Program-made: the position numbers and the translations under genes | Notes under the pieces: generated by a model | What the model was told of the DNA's origin: nothing | The model's input: only the letters and a program-made list of their open reading frames with translations | Database searches by the model: none | Assembly: GCA_045647865.1 (NCBI GenBank) | Contig: JAZRMW010000061.1 | Span: forward strand, 124,001 to 188,000 | Direction of reading: 5' to 3' | DNA from: Phocaeicola_A sp045647865 | GTDB taxonomy: Bacteria; Bacteroidota; Bacteroidia; Bacteroidales; Bacteroidaceae | DNA length: 64,000 bases | Shown: one piece after another, positions 1 to 9,300 of the stretch | How positions within the stretch are numbered: the first letter of the stretch is position 1 | Layout of the letters: each line of letters opens with the position of its first letter

Positions 1-1065
1 AGAAGAGAGTGCCATGCCAACCGTCTTCCATGCCATTATTTGCAATACGGGTACAGCTGCCAGATACTCTTTACCGAATGTCAACAAAATCAATGGATAA
101 GCGATGAGGCATACGATAGTTGCCAATATAATGGAAATCCATACAACGGTGCCGACAAACTGGCGTTTTTTCATTTCATATTCTATGGTATTGCCACTTT
201 CGCGTATTTTCACCAATAGAGGAGTAACTGTTTGGGTCAATATTCCAGGAAGGAATAAGATGAGTTCCAAAAACTTTCCTGCCGTGGCAAAATAACCGAC
301 AGATTCATCATCAATCATATTTTTAATCATCACTTGATCAATTCGTTGGTAGATGATTACGGCTGCTCCCGAAAGCATGAGTGGGAATGACTCACGTATC
401 ATGAAGGGAACAAGTTTCTTATCGAATTTCCAATCCTTGATGTTACCAATGATCTTGCGATATGACAGACAGTACCCACTTGCTACCAATACAGTATCAA
501 ATGCAGTGGCAAGGATGAAATATTCGAGAGGTGCTTTTATCCATAGGAGACCTATTTTTAATACTGCACCTATAAACGTACGCGCTATTTCTGTTTTAAC
601 GATATACTCGTTCTTGACAATGGAAGTGAAGTAATTGCGGACTAAATTGAAACAACCTGTAAACAACGTTGTACAGTATACCAATATCATTGTAGAAGTA
701 AAACCATCTGCCCGGTGAATAACAAGGGATAGAATTACTGAAAGTAGAGCTATACAGGCACATATAAGTCTTATAGATAAACAGGTTCCGAGAATATATT
801 CTTTACGTTCAGGGTATTTGGAAAGTTCACGAATCTCTATGTTATCCAATCCAAAGGTTGAAATGATGGTGAATATGGATACGTAACTGATGACATAGTT
901 CATAAGGCCAAACTTGTCAGGCCCTAAATACCTGGCTACTAAAATGCCAACCAATAGGGCACCACCCATATTGACAATTTTTCCCGAAAGCGCCCACGCC
1001 ACGTTAGTAGCCACCTTCTTCTTGTTTCCTTCAAGTTTGATATGTTCCTTAAAAAACGATGCCAT
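1..1065 (-). CDS. Polysaccharide flippase (Wzx/MATE-like), C-terminal end outside window
   Basis: Integral membrane protein of the polysaccharide-exporter family, expected to flip lipid-linked O-antigen or capsule repeat units across the inner membrane. I read 355 codons from an ATG at 1063-1065 to the window edge with no stop. The N-terminus (MASFFKEHIKLEGNKKK) is followed by a helix rich in small residues (NVAWALSGKIVNMGGALLVG), then LVARYLGP, the usual first-helix pattern of Wzx proteins, and many further hydrophobic segments. It starts 7 bases after the stop of the upstream glycosyltransferase, so it is the downstream gene of the same operon. It is the second flippase in the cluster and its 3' end is missing here. 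Confidence 0.85.
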   Translation of the reverse strand, partial: MASFFKEHIKLEGNKKKVATNVAWALSGKIVNMGGALLVGILVARYLGPDKFGLMNYVISYVSIFTIISTFGLDNIEIRELSKYPERKEYILGTCLSIRLICACIALLSVILSLVIHRADGFTSTMILVYCTTLFTGCFNLVRNYFTSIVKNEYIVKTEIARTFIGAVLKIGLLWIKAPLEYFILATAFDTVLVASGYCLSYRKIIGNIKDWKFDKKLVPFMIRESFPLMLSGAAVIIYQRIDQVMIKNMIDDESVGYFATAGKFLELILFLPGILTQTVTPLLVKIRESGNTIEYEMKKRQFVGTVVWISIILATIVCLIAYPLILLTFGKEYLAAVPVLQIMAWKTVGMALSS

Positions 1066-1072
1066 ACAACTT

Positions 1073-1942
1073 TTATAAATGATTGTTCAGTTTATGCTGG
1101 TTTATTCTTCGGGTCTTGATGACAAATGCTGTTTTTTGAATAAGTTTCCACCAGACAGAAATATATCCCTTTCCTTGGGGGATTTTTTTTATACATGCCA
1201 ACGGTCCGTAAGCGAAAGCTTTGACGAAGGAGTAATTGACGTTTGCATATTCTGACAAGTGATAGACAAATTCAGAATAATAAAAAGCTTCACCGACAGG
1301 TTTAGGACGTTTGGCCCTGTCGTGGTATCCTGCTATTTTGGGTGAATATGCTATTTTCAATCCTTGGTATTTCACACGGTTCACATAGTCAATATCTTCT
1401 CCGTAGTGGTAGAAAAGTGGTGAAAATCCTCCTATCGTTTCCATTGTTTTTCGAGGTAACATCCAAAAAGCAGCATTTACAAATGGAAGTTCTACTGTTT
1501 CTCGTTGGTCAGACATACATGATTCTTTGTCAGATTGTCCGCTATACGTATGGAATCCAAAATCAAGGTTATCTCCCTTTCCGTCCAGATGTACAGGAGA
1601 TAAAATACCATATTCCGGATGTATTTGTGCTGTTTTTACAAGGATTTCAATGGTATTATCATCAATCCAAGCATCTTGATTAAGCAAGAAGGCAAAGTCG
1701 TATCCTTCATCCAATGCGAACTTCAGACCTATGTTGTTGGCACGTCCAAATCCTAAATTTTTTCCAGTTTCAACAAGACGTACTTCAGGAAAATCATTCT
1801 TGATGATATCTACACTCCGATCCTTCGAACCATTGTCTATGACCATTACATCTATCGGGTGAGAACTCTTGCGGAGACTTCCCAAACAATGGTTTATCCA
1901 GCGTTCGAAGTTATATGATACGATGATTACTAAAACTTTCAT
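1073..1942 (-). CDS. Family 2 glycosyltransferase (rhamnosyltransferase-like)
   Basis: 289 residues of a GT-A fold transferase that adds a sugar from a nucleotide donor during O-antigen or capsule assembly on the cytoplasmic face. The N-terminus has the GT2 beta-strand VLVIIVSYN. It is followed by MVIDNGSKD, NLGFGRANNIG (the GNxGFGxGxN-type motif of rhamnosyltransferases) and LLNQDAW in the place of the metal-binding DXD motif. A later YHYGEDIDYVNR resembles the catalytic ED segment. The start codon overlaps the stop of the upstream transferase by 4 bases (ATGA), implying translational coupling. Donor and acceptor sugars cannot be told from sequence. Confidence 0.88.
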   Translation of the reverse strand: MKVLVIIVSYNFERWINHCLGSLRKSSHPIDVMVIDNGSKDRSVDIIKNDFPEVRLVETGKNLGFGRANNIGLKFALDEGYDFAFLLNQDAWIDDNTIEILVKTAQIHPEYGILSPVHLDGKGDNLDFGFHTYSGQSDKESCMSDQRETVELPFVNAAFWMLPRKTMETIGGFSPLFYHYGEDIDYVNRVKYQGLKIAYSPKIAGYHDRAKRPKPVGEAFYYSEFVYHLSEYANVNYSFVKAFAYGPLACIKKIPQGKGYISVWWKLIQKTAFVIKTRRINQHKLNNHL

Positions 1943-2778
1943 TGCTTTATAAATTCACACGTTATACCTCCAATTTCCGCAGCTGTCTGTGAAAAAGAAC
2001 TTTTTACTGAACCAAAAATTTTGGATGTCATAGACAAAACATACATTTCTACTAATGCATCCTTTATTCCTTGAGGACTATTTCTGTCAGCTTGTTTAGG
2101 AGAAGTGATTATACGTTCTTTGAATATTTCTTTCATGGTATTCTTCTCTTCATCAGAATCTGTAGCCAAATAGAATTTGGTATCCGGATTTTTTTCCACC
2201 TCAGCTTTCATGCGTTCAATAAACAGGTGTGTAGGACTTTTTTGAATAGATTCTATATTATCTGTCCTTCTGATATGTACCCCAATAGTTTGTTTTCCAA
2301 ATAATTTTACTGTTTCTCTAATACGTTCCATCAATTCAGCTTTGGGATGAAAAATAGAGAATTTATTATTTTCTTTTGGATAGAAATATACATATCCAGC
2401 TATATATGATTTTTTTTCCAAACACCATGAGAGAAAATCAAAACCTTCGTGGCTACGTGTACATACATCTTGTTCATACATTGTTTGGTCAAAAAGTAAC
2501 TTCTGAAAAAATTTCGGAATGTAGAAGTTTTTTTTCCTCGGTCGGTCATATAAGAATAGATCAAATATGGAATTTTCACGAAGAGTAACAAGTTTATCAT
2601 CAATTGGCTCAAACAATTCATCAAATGGACAATTCAACCCTTTGTCCTTATACCAAATAATAGTTGTTGTTGCTTGGGCATCATTACTTAAAGCAACAGC
2701 AGCACCGATGGCTTTCATTCTATTTGCCAATCCTCCGACCGGAACATGAATTATATGGGTTTCTTTATTCATTTGCAT
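1939..2778 (-). CDS. Fucosyltransferase-superfamily glycosyltransferase (NodZ/GT11-like)
   Basis: 279 residues. The N-terminal HVPVGGLANRMKAIGAAVALS is the glycine-rich GGLxNRM start seen in GT11 and NodZ-type fucosyltransferases. IGVHIRRTDN near residue 170 is their HxRRxD nucleotide-sugar motif, followed by FYLATDSDEEKNTMKEIF, a second family block. The C-terminal part has VEMYVLSMTSKIFGSVKSSFSQTAAEIGG, typical of the donor-binding end. It probably transfers fucose or a related deoxysugar to a growing surface glycan. It sits between a flippase (20 bases upstream) and the GT2 gene (4-base overlap). The superfamily is fairly secure; the donor sugar is inference. Confidence 0.75.
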   Translation of the reverse strand: MQMNKETHIIHVPVGGLANRMKAIGAAVALSNDAQATTTIIWYKDKGLNCPFDELFEPIDDKLVTLRENSIFDLFLYDRPRKKNFYIPKFFQKLLFDQTMYEQDVCTRSHEGFDFLSWCLEKKSYIAGYVYFYPKENNKFSIFHPKAELMERIRETVKLFGKQTIGVHIRRTDNIESIQKSPTHLFIERMKAEVEKNPDTKFYLATDSDEEKNTMKEIFKERIITSPKQADRNSPQGIKDALVEMYVLSMTSKIFGSVKSSFSQTAAEIGGITCEFIKQ

Positions 2779-2797
2779 TTATTTTTTTGAAATATAA

Positions 2798-4021
2798 TTA
2801 GTCAATGGTTTTATAGGTTAATCCATACCACACGGCCACATAGCAGATGTATAGTGTCACATAAGCTTTCAGCATGGTTACTACCCCGTATGGGCTGGCC
2901 AATATCAGGCAAATCAATATCAGTATTCCTTCGCAGATGACTCCCCACATATAGAGGTCGCTTCGTCCACGGCTGATGAGCAGTTGCTGATACAGATTGG
3001 TGATAGGTACAAAGGCACCGCTGATACATAGTAATTGTAGCAGAGGAATGGTAGGTATCCATTTGTCGGTAAGCAGATTCATGACAAGTTCTTCAGCCAA
3101 AAAGGCCATACCAAACATCAGTGGGAATGATATTCCACAAGTGAAAAGCATCAGTTTTGCGAATACTCTCTTTTGTTGTTCTTTATTCTCTTTTACACTG
3201 GAAAGTACGGGTTGTGCCACACTGTTTATTGTCCCTAAGATGAATAATCCCCCCATGCTGCTCCATTTGTATGCTTGGTCATAGAAACCCACGTCGCGGG
3301 TATTGTAATAGCGTCCAAGAATAAGGGAAAACAAGTTGTAATTCACATGGCTGAATATACCTGTCACCAACAGTTTGCTACTGAATCCGAACATCTCTTT
3401 CAGTGGATTCAAGTTGATATTGAGTGTAGGACGCCAAGGTGAGAAGTACCAATATAGGATTGTTGTCAACCCTATGCAAACAAGATTTTGGGTAGCTATA
3501 CTCCAATAGGAAAAACCATAGTAAGCCATTGTTATTCCTACGCATCCCGAAATTGTCAAAGCAATGATTTGTGAAATGGCCCGTTGTTTGACTTTCAAAT
3601 TCTTGAACAGTACTGCACTTTGAGCCGTCCCCAATGCGGATAATACAAAACCTATGAAGGAATATCGTGCCAGCGGAGTGAGTTCGGGTTTATGGTAAAA
3701 ATGGGCAATCAGTGGAGCACACAAGAATAATAGGCTATATAATCCCAAACTCATCAAGATACTGAACCAGAATACTGCATTGTAGTCTTTATGTCGTTCT
3801 TCACGTTTATTGACCAATGCAGCAGTGAATCCACTCTCTTGTAGTGTGGTGGCTATTACCGAGAAGACAGCCAGCATTCCAACCATTCCATAGTCAGCAG
3901 GAGCAAGCATGCGGGCAAGGAAAATGCCGAACACCAGGTTCAGAATCTGTTGTGCACCGTTGCTCAGTCCACCCCATAGGAGACCGCGTGCTGTCTTTTC
4001 TTTCAAAGTTGGTGTTGGCAT
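2798..4021 (-). CDS. Lipopolysaccharide/O-antigen flippase, short C-terminus
   Basis: Multi-spanning membrane protein of the WzxC/polysaccharide biosynthesis family: TLKEKTARGLLWGGLSNGAQQ followed by FGIFLARMLAPADYGMVGM is the family N-terminal signature. I start it at the ATG at 4019-4021 (MPTPTLKEK), giving 407 residues, rather than the in-frame GTG at 4048, because homologues begin right before this block. Members known to me are usually about 480 residues. This one stops at TYKTID, roughly one helix pair early, with the next gene starting 20 bases later. That suggests 3' loss during exchange of the downstream glycan genes. It is the first gene of the operon as seen here, divergent from the helicase. 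Confidence 0.85.
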   Translation of the reverse strand: MPTPTLKEKTARGLLWGGLSNGAQQILNLVFGIFLARMLAPADYGMVGMLAVFSVIATTLQESGFTAALVNKREERHKDYNAVFWFSILMSLGLYSLLFLCAPLIAHFYHKPELTPLARYSFIGFVLSALGTAQSAVLFKNLKVKQRAISQIIALTISGCVGITMAYYGFSYWSIATQNLVCIGLTTILYWYFSPWRPTLNINLNPLKEMFGFSSKLLVTGIFSHVNYNLFSLILGRYYNTRDVGFYDQAYKWSSMGGLFILGTINSVAQPVLSSVKENKEQQKRVFAKLMLFTCGISFPLMFGMAFLAEELVMNLLTDKWIPTIPLLQLLCISGAFVPITNLYQQLLISRGRSDLYMWGVICEGILILICLILASPYGVVTMLKAYVTLYICYVAVWYGLTYKTID

Positions 4022-4117
4022 ATAGCAGTTTTTCCCGCAAAAATACACTTATCCCTCTAATTAACCAAATAAACGATAAGGTTTTCATGTGTTATTTTAA
4101 ACTTAATGGTGTAAACT

Positions 4118-4149
4118 TTTGCCTAATCGTACAAAAGGACGTATCTTCG
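4118..4149 (+). promoter_or_regulatory. Promoter of DEAD-box helicase gene
   Basis: TTTG at 4118-4121 and TATCTTCG at 4142-4149, 20 bases apart, match the Bacteroidetes -33/-7 consensus (TTTG, TAnnTTTG) with one mismatch. The start codon lies 28 bases downstream, giving a short leader. Confidence 0.6.
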
Positions 4150-4177
4150 CAGCCAAATTACTATAAAAGAGATTGTT

Positions 4178-6133
4178 TTGAAGACATTTGAGGAACTTGG
4201 CGTATGCGAGCCGATACGTCGGGCTATTGAAGAATTAGGCTATGAAAGTCCTATGCCGGTACAGGAGGAGGTAATTCCTTTTTTACTGGGAAACAGGAAT
4301 GATGTGGTTGCCTTGGCACAGACGGGTACGGGAAAGACTGCTGCATTCGGATTGCCCTTGTTGCAGAAGATTGAGGTGGAACGAGTAGAGCCGCAGGCAC
4401 TCATCCTTTGTCCTACACGCGAACTGTGCTTGCAGATTGCAGGAGATTTGAATGATTATTCAAAGTATATTGACGGTCTGCATGTATTGCCTGTCTATGG
4501 TGGTTCATCCATTGAAAGTCAAATTCGTTCATTGCGTAGAGGAGTGCATGTCATTGTAGCTACACCCGGACGACTTATTGACTTGATGGAGCGTGGAGTG
4601 GTCAGTCTTGAAGCCATTGAGAATGTGGTGATGGATGAGGCTGACGAGATGCTGAACATGGGATTCACCGAAAGTATCAATGCCATCCTGGCCGGTGTTC
4701 CTGAGGACCGGAACACACTGCTTTTCTCTGCTACTATGAGCAAGGAAATTGCCCGTATCAGCAAAAATTACTTGCGCGATGCCAAAGAAATTGTTATCGG
4801 TACCAAGAATGAGGGAAGCAAGAATGTAAACCATGTCTATTACCTTGTTCATGCCAAGGACAAGTACTTGGCACTGAAACGTATTGCTGACTATAATCCC
4901 AAGATATATGCCATCATCTTCTGTCGCACACGGTTGGAAACGCAGGAGATTGCCGACAAACTCATTCAGGACGGGTATAATGCCGATGCCTTGCACGGTG
5001 AACTCTCGCAACAGCAGCGTGACCTCACTATGCAGAAGTTCCGTCAGCGCCGTACACAATTGTTGGTGGCTACAGATGTGGCTGCACGTGGATTGGATGT
5101 GGACGACTTGACGCATGTCATCAACTACGGCTTGCCCGATGATACTGAAAGTTATACCCACCGTAGCGGACGTACAGGCCGTGCAGGAAAGACGGGTACC
5201 AGCATTGCCATCATCCACGTACGCGAAAGGGGAAAGATGCGTGACATCGAGCGTATCATTGGCAAACAGTTCCAACGAGGCGATATCCCCACCGGTCAGC
5301 AGATTTGTGAAAAGCAGCTCTATAAAGGCATCGATGATATTGAACGCGTACAGGTGAACGAGGAGATGATTGCTCCCTTCATGCACGAAGTGCTGCGCAA
5401 ATTGGAGTGGTTGGAAAAGGAGGACCTCATCAAGCGCATTGTCAGTCGCGAGATGAGCCGCTTCATCGACTACTACAGCAAGATGCCCGATATTGAAGTA
5501 CCTGTCGAGCGTACCCGCAAAGAGGCAAAAGGACAGTCCGACAAGTCATCAGGTCGCAAAGGTGGCCGCAAGGCTGAGGAGGGATATACCCGTCTGTTCT
5601 TGAATCTGGGCAAGATGGACAACTTCTTTGCCGCCCAAATCATAGACCTGGTGAACCGTAACGTACAGGGTAAGCCTCAGATAGGACGCATCGATCTGAT
5701 GAAAAACTTTTCATTTTTTGAAGTAGCCGAAGAGGATTCCACCCGTGTAGTGAAAGCACTGAACCGTGGTGTGAAGGTGAATGGGCGCAAAGTGGTGGTT
5801 GAAATAGCTGATGAAAGTGATGCTCCGAATGACCGAAAGAAAAAGTCTGTTGGAGAGAAAGGCCGTAAAGCTGTAGCAGCCCGTGGAGGAAAGGACTTCA
5901 CCGATGTGGACCCCTTTGAGAAGTTCCAGAAGAAATCAAAGAAAAAACAGCAGCAGGAGGCACAAGCTTCGCGCAAACCTTCTCGCGAAGAGCGCGGATA
6001 TACAGCCGCCCGAGGACCGAAAAAGAAGGATGACTGGAAACAGTTTTTCCAACATGACGAGCGTCCTCTACGTGGGCCTGAGCCGGACTTCAATGAAGAG
6101 GGCTGGGCACGACGAGTTCCCAAGAAGAAGTAA
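4178..6133 (+). CDS. deaD: DEAD-box ATP-dependent RNA helicase (DeaD/CsdA type)
   Basis: 651 residues; ATP-driven unwinding of RNA duplexes in ribosome assembly, mRNA decay or cold adaptation. Motifs in order: Q-motif region MPVQEEVIP, motif I AQTGTGKT (47-54), Ia PTREL, Ib TPGRL, II DEAD (153-156), III SAT (184-186), V ATDVAARGLD, VI HRSGRTGRAG. A DbpA/CsdA-type RNA-binding domain follows around 463-545 (YTRLFLNLGKMDNF to KVVVEIADE), then a Lys/Arg-rich tail. The start is TTG at 4178: homologues begin MKTFEEL and no ATG or GTG is available there. The last residues, RPLRGPEPDFNEEGW (629-643), recur almost unchanged at the end of RNase R in this window. Single-gene unit with its own promoter and terminator. 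Confidence 0.95.
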   Translation: MKTFEELGVCEPIRRAIEELGYESPMPVQEEVIPFLLGNRNDVVALAQTGTGKTAAFGLPLLQKIEVERVEPQALILCPTRELCLQIAGDLNDYSKYIDGLHVLPVYGGSSIESQIRSLRRGVHVIVATPGRLIDLMERGVVSLEAIENVVMDEADEMLNMGFTESINAILAGVPEDRNTLLFSATMSKEIARISKNYLRDAKEIVIGTKNEGSKNVNHVYYLVHAKDKYLALKRIADYNPKIYAIIFCRTRLETQEIADKLIQDGYNADALHGELSQQQRDLTMQKFRQRRTQLLVATDVAARGLDVDDLTHVINYGLPDDTESYTHRSGRTGRAGKTGTSIAIIHVRERGKMRDIERIIGKQFQRGDIPTGQQICEKQLYKGIDDIERVQVNEEMIAPFMHEVLRKLEWLEKEDLIKRIVSREMSRFIDYYSKMPDIEVPVERTRKEAKGQSDKSSGRKGGRKAEEGYTRLFLNLGKMDNFFAAQIIDLVNRNVQGKPQIGRIDLMKNFSFFEVAEEDSTRVVKALNRGVKVNGRKVVVEIADESDAPNDRKKKSVGEKGRKAVAARGGKDFTDVDPFEKFQKKSKKKQQQEAQASRKPSREERGYTAARGPKKKDDWKQFFQHDERPLRGPEPDFNEEGWARRVPKKK

Positions 6134-6140
6134 ACAAGTT

Positions 6141-6182
6141 TTAGGCACGGATTACAAATGCGTAATCCGTGCCTAATTTTAT
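6141..6182 (+). terminator. Rho-independent terminator of helicase gene
   Basis: Perfect 15-bp stem (6141-6155 with 6162-6176, TTAGGCACGGATTAC and its complement), 6-base loop, then TTTTATTT. It begins 8 bases after the helicase stop. Confidence 0.9.
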
Positions 6183-6293
6183 TTACAACGGATTGTTTCC
6201 GTCGTCATTACCAGTGCTGCCACTTCCAATGCTGCCACCTTCAGTGTCGGGAGTTATTGCCGCATATTGTATGTTTCCTAAGAAACCGTGCAT
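6183..6293 (-). pseudogene. Possible 3' fragment of a small Gly/Ser/Asp-tailed protein
   Basis: Reading minus from an ATG inside repeat copy A gives 36 codons ending ITPDTEGGSIGSGSTGN then DDGNNPL and a stop. A G/S/N/D-rich tail ending in PL resembles the ends of Bacteroidales HU-like DNA-binding proteins as I remember them. Only the tail is present: the upstream part is replaced by the 66-bp repeat, suggesting that insertion or recombination at the repeat removed the gene body. It may instead be chance coding potential; I rate it weak. Confidence 0.3.
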
Positions 6294-6356
6294 CAATGTG
6301 CAAAAGACATTGGATACACAGCTTACTCTATTTTGAATTCATCGAACTCACGTTAA
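6291..6356 (+). repeat. 66-bp direct repeat, copy A
   Basis: From CATCAATGTGCAAAAG to GAACTCACGTTAA, this stretch matches 10851-10916 at 61 of 66 positions in the same orientation. The two copies flank the esterase/beta-galactosidase operon. The last 15 bases (TCGAACTCACGTTAA) also occur at two further places in the window. Confidence 0.9.
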
Positions 6357-6370
6357 TTAAAAAAATCTTT

Positions 6371-9300
6371 TTATTTTTCCATCTCTTCGCATGAAAGAAT
6401 GAAGCCATAGCTGTAGGGTTGGTTGGCATTTATGGTGTATTTCTCCAACGTTTGTGCGCCCCATCCGTCGTTGCATCCGACTCCATGAATGTTTAAGTCT
6501 ATATTGACATTGATGAAATCATTTTTAGGGAGTTCGAACGGGTGTCCAGCCTTCTCAATATCGCTCTCCAACCAAGGCCATGCTCTGAAGCAGAGGGGTT
6601 GAAGACCTTCTACCCGAAGGTTGAGTTTGCCATCAGAGAAACTCATCCATCTGACATCGCAACGGTTGCTGTTCTCTTGAGGAGCCGGATAGTTGACAAC
6701 AAAGTCGCTGAGGGGCAGTGAGTATTCTCCAATAAACTCAGAGGATTTTCTGTCAGGATAGTTTTCGTGAATACCTCTACCATACCAAGTAATAGCATTC
6801 ATGTCGGGCTTTATCATCATCTTCATGCCAAACTTTGGCATCAGTGGCAGCTTTTCACTTGTGGGTTGATAGTTTGCCCTTACAAGTATCTTTCCTTCAT
6901 TGTTTATCTGGTAGGTCAAGGTGTATTTAGCACCTATTTCCATCTCTTTTTCGAAAGACAATAGGATGCAACCATCTTGTTTGCTGACATTAGAGGCAAT
7001 AGTCTTCATCTCTTCTCCGGCATGTCGCCACGAACCAAGTCGGCGGTTGTAGTTGTTGTGTTTCTGGTTTTCTGTGGCCGGTTTCCAGAAATAGGGTTTG
7101 AGTGCTTCTTTCAACAATTCGCTATCTTCGTGTTTCCACGAAATGAGATGGCCGGTTGCTTTCTCAATGGTGATTGTCTCTTTACCGGTAATTACCTGAT
7201 AGTTTTGGTCGGACTCTTGGACGGACGAAGTACCCGTGCCTGCCCCGAACTTTGTAGCTGGCTTTTCCACCAACAAGAATTGTTCCTTTGCCACCATGAA
7301 ACCGGCATCGGCCCAGACGGTGGAACGACGAAGGCGGGCATATACATTAAGGAAGACCTCTCCTTTTGTGTCATCAAATGCAGGAATTTCGAGAATCTCG
7401 TTCGTGTTGATGGGTTGTTCGCTGGCATGTACCACCTTTCCATCGTCCACAAATTCATAGAAATAGTCGAACTCATCGGCAGAGGTGAAGTGATAGCTGT
7501 TGATGACATGGATGTTGCTTGACGAAACCAACTCGAAATTCAGGTACTGATTTACTTTCTGAACTTCGTAATATTGGGGATGTGGCACTCTGTCGGCACG
7601 TACAATACCATTAAGACAGGTGGTTGACGAATGGGGAACATCTCCAAAGTCTCCTCCGTATGCAAAGTATTCGTCATCCTCAAGTGTCAGAGCGAAGGGG
7701 TTAGTTCCATATTTTAGCACGTTGCTGCCCCGTTTTTTGGCTATTCCGTGATCGCACCACTCCCAAATGGCACCACCAAAATTGCTTGGGTCGGCATCGA
7801 TAACGTCTGCATAATCCTTATAATTGCCCAATGAATTGCCACCGGCATAAGCATACTCTCGCATAAAGAAGGGTTTGTCGGTTATCTGCTTTGATAGTGC
7901 AGCCACTCTGTCGGGGTGAATGTATCCATCGTCGTAGAAGTCGGAGATCTCACGGTCTGTATCGCTGAAAACCAATCTGGTAGAGTCCATTGCGCGTACT
8001 TTTTCGGCCATGGCAATGGAATTGATACCTTTGCCACCTTCGTTCCCGAGCGACCAAATCAGCACGCAAGGCCAGTTCTTGTCTCTTGCGACCAATGATT
8101 CGGCCCTGTCCAAATGTTGTATGGTCCAATCCGGATTATCGCCCAACTCGCGATTCCTTAAACCATATTCGTGGCTTTCTTGATTGGCTTCGTCCATCAC
8201 ATAAAGGCCGTAGATATCGCAAAGTTCATAGAATAGTGGTTCGTCGGGATAGTGGGATGTCCTTACCAAATTGATGTTTGCTTGTTTTATCATCTTTAGG
8301 TCGAGTTCCATGGTGGCCCTATCCATCGTGCGACCTGTTCTGGGGTGAAACTCGTGCCTATTCACACCTTTGATCTTGATGGGCTTGCCGTTATAATAGA
8401 TTATTTCACCCTTTTTCTCTATCTTTCTGACACCAAGGTGGTTGTTGAAGTGCTCCAATTCCTCTCCTTTGTTGCTTAATGTGATTTCCACATCATATAG
8501 ATTGGGTTTTTCCGATGACCAAAGTGAAGGATTGTCAAGGTTGATGACAACCTCTACCGAAGTATTCGCTCCTGATTCTATCTTCTTTATATTTTGAGTA
8601 AAGTCATAAGAAACAGTCTTGCCTTTGTTGTCTTTTCCGTTTATAGCCACCTTCAACTCGATATTTTTCTTGCTCTTTTTCGACAGATTGGCTACTTGGA
8701 AGTTTATTTTAGCCGGAGCATTCGAATAATCATCGTTTGGAATAGCAGTAATTGTATAATCGGCGATGTGGACATCCGGTCGTGTCCATAAATCAACGGA
8801 ACGGAAAATTCCGGATAGACGCCACATATCTTGGTCTTCAAGGTAGCTGCCATCGGAATAGGAATAGACCTCTACGGCCAATTTGTTGTCTCCTTCCTGT
8901 ACATAAGGTGTGATGTTGAATTCTGCCGGTGCCATCGAGTTTTCACTATAACCTACCTTATGCCCGTTTACCCACACATACATGGCCGACTCAACGCCTG
9001 CAAAGTGGAGGTAGTAACTTTTTTCTTTCATTGGCCCTTCAACCTTGAACGAAGTGATGTATTGGCCCACAGGATTTCGGTTGACGTATGTGTAATAGTC
9101 TGTCGGTGGTTCACCCATAACAAAAGGTTGGTCTTTCTTGAACGGTAAAGTCCAGTTGGTATAAATAGGTATGCCATATCCTTGCATCTGCCACTCTCCG
9201 GGAACCACTATTTCATCCCAACCAGAGATGTCGAATCCCTGTTCATAAAATTCGATAGTTCTTTGTTCGGGACGTGGATACCAACGGAATTTCCACATTC

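Noticed and set aside
104..634. Two plus-strand frames near the left edge
   Set aside because: They lie opposite the flippase frame, which runs open to the window edge with typical membrane helices.
2798..2830. Frameshift explanation for the short flippase
   Set aside because: Reading past the stop in other frames gave no recognisable flippase C-terminus before the next gene.
4022..4048. GTG start extending the flippase by nine residues
   Set aside because: The ATG at 4021 fits the family N-terminus better.
4529..5386. 285-codon minus-strand frame inside the helicase gene
   Set aside because: Fully antisense to conserved helicase motifs; translation resembles no protein.
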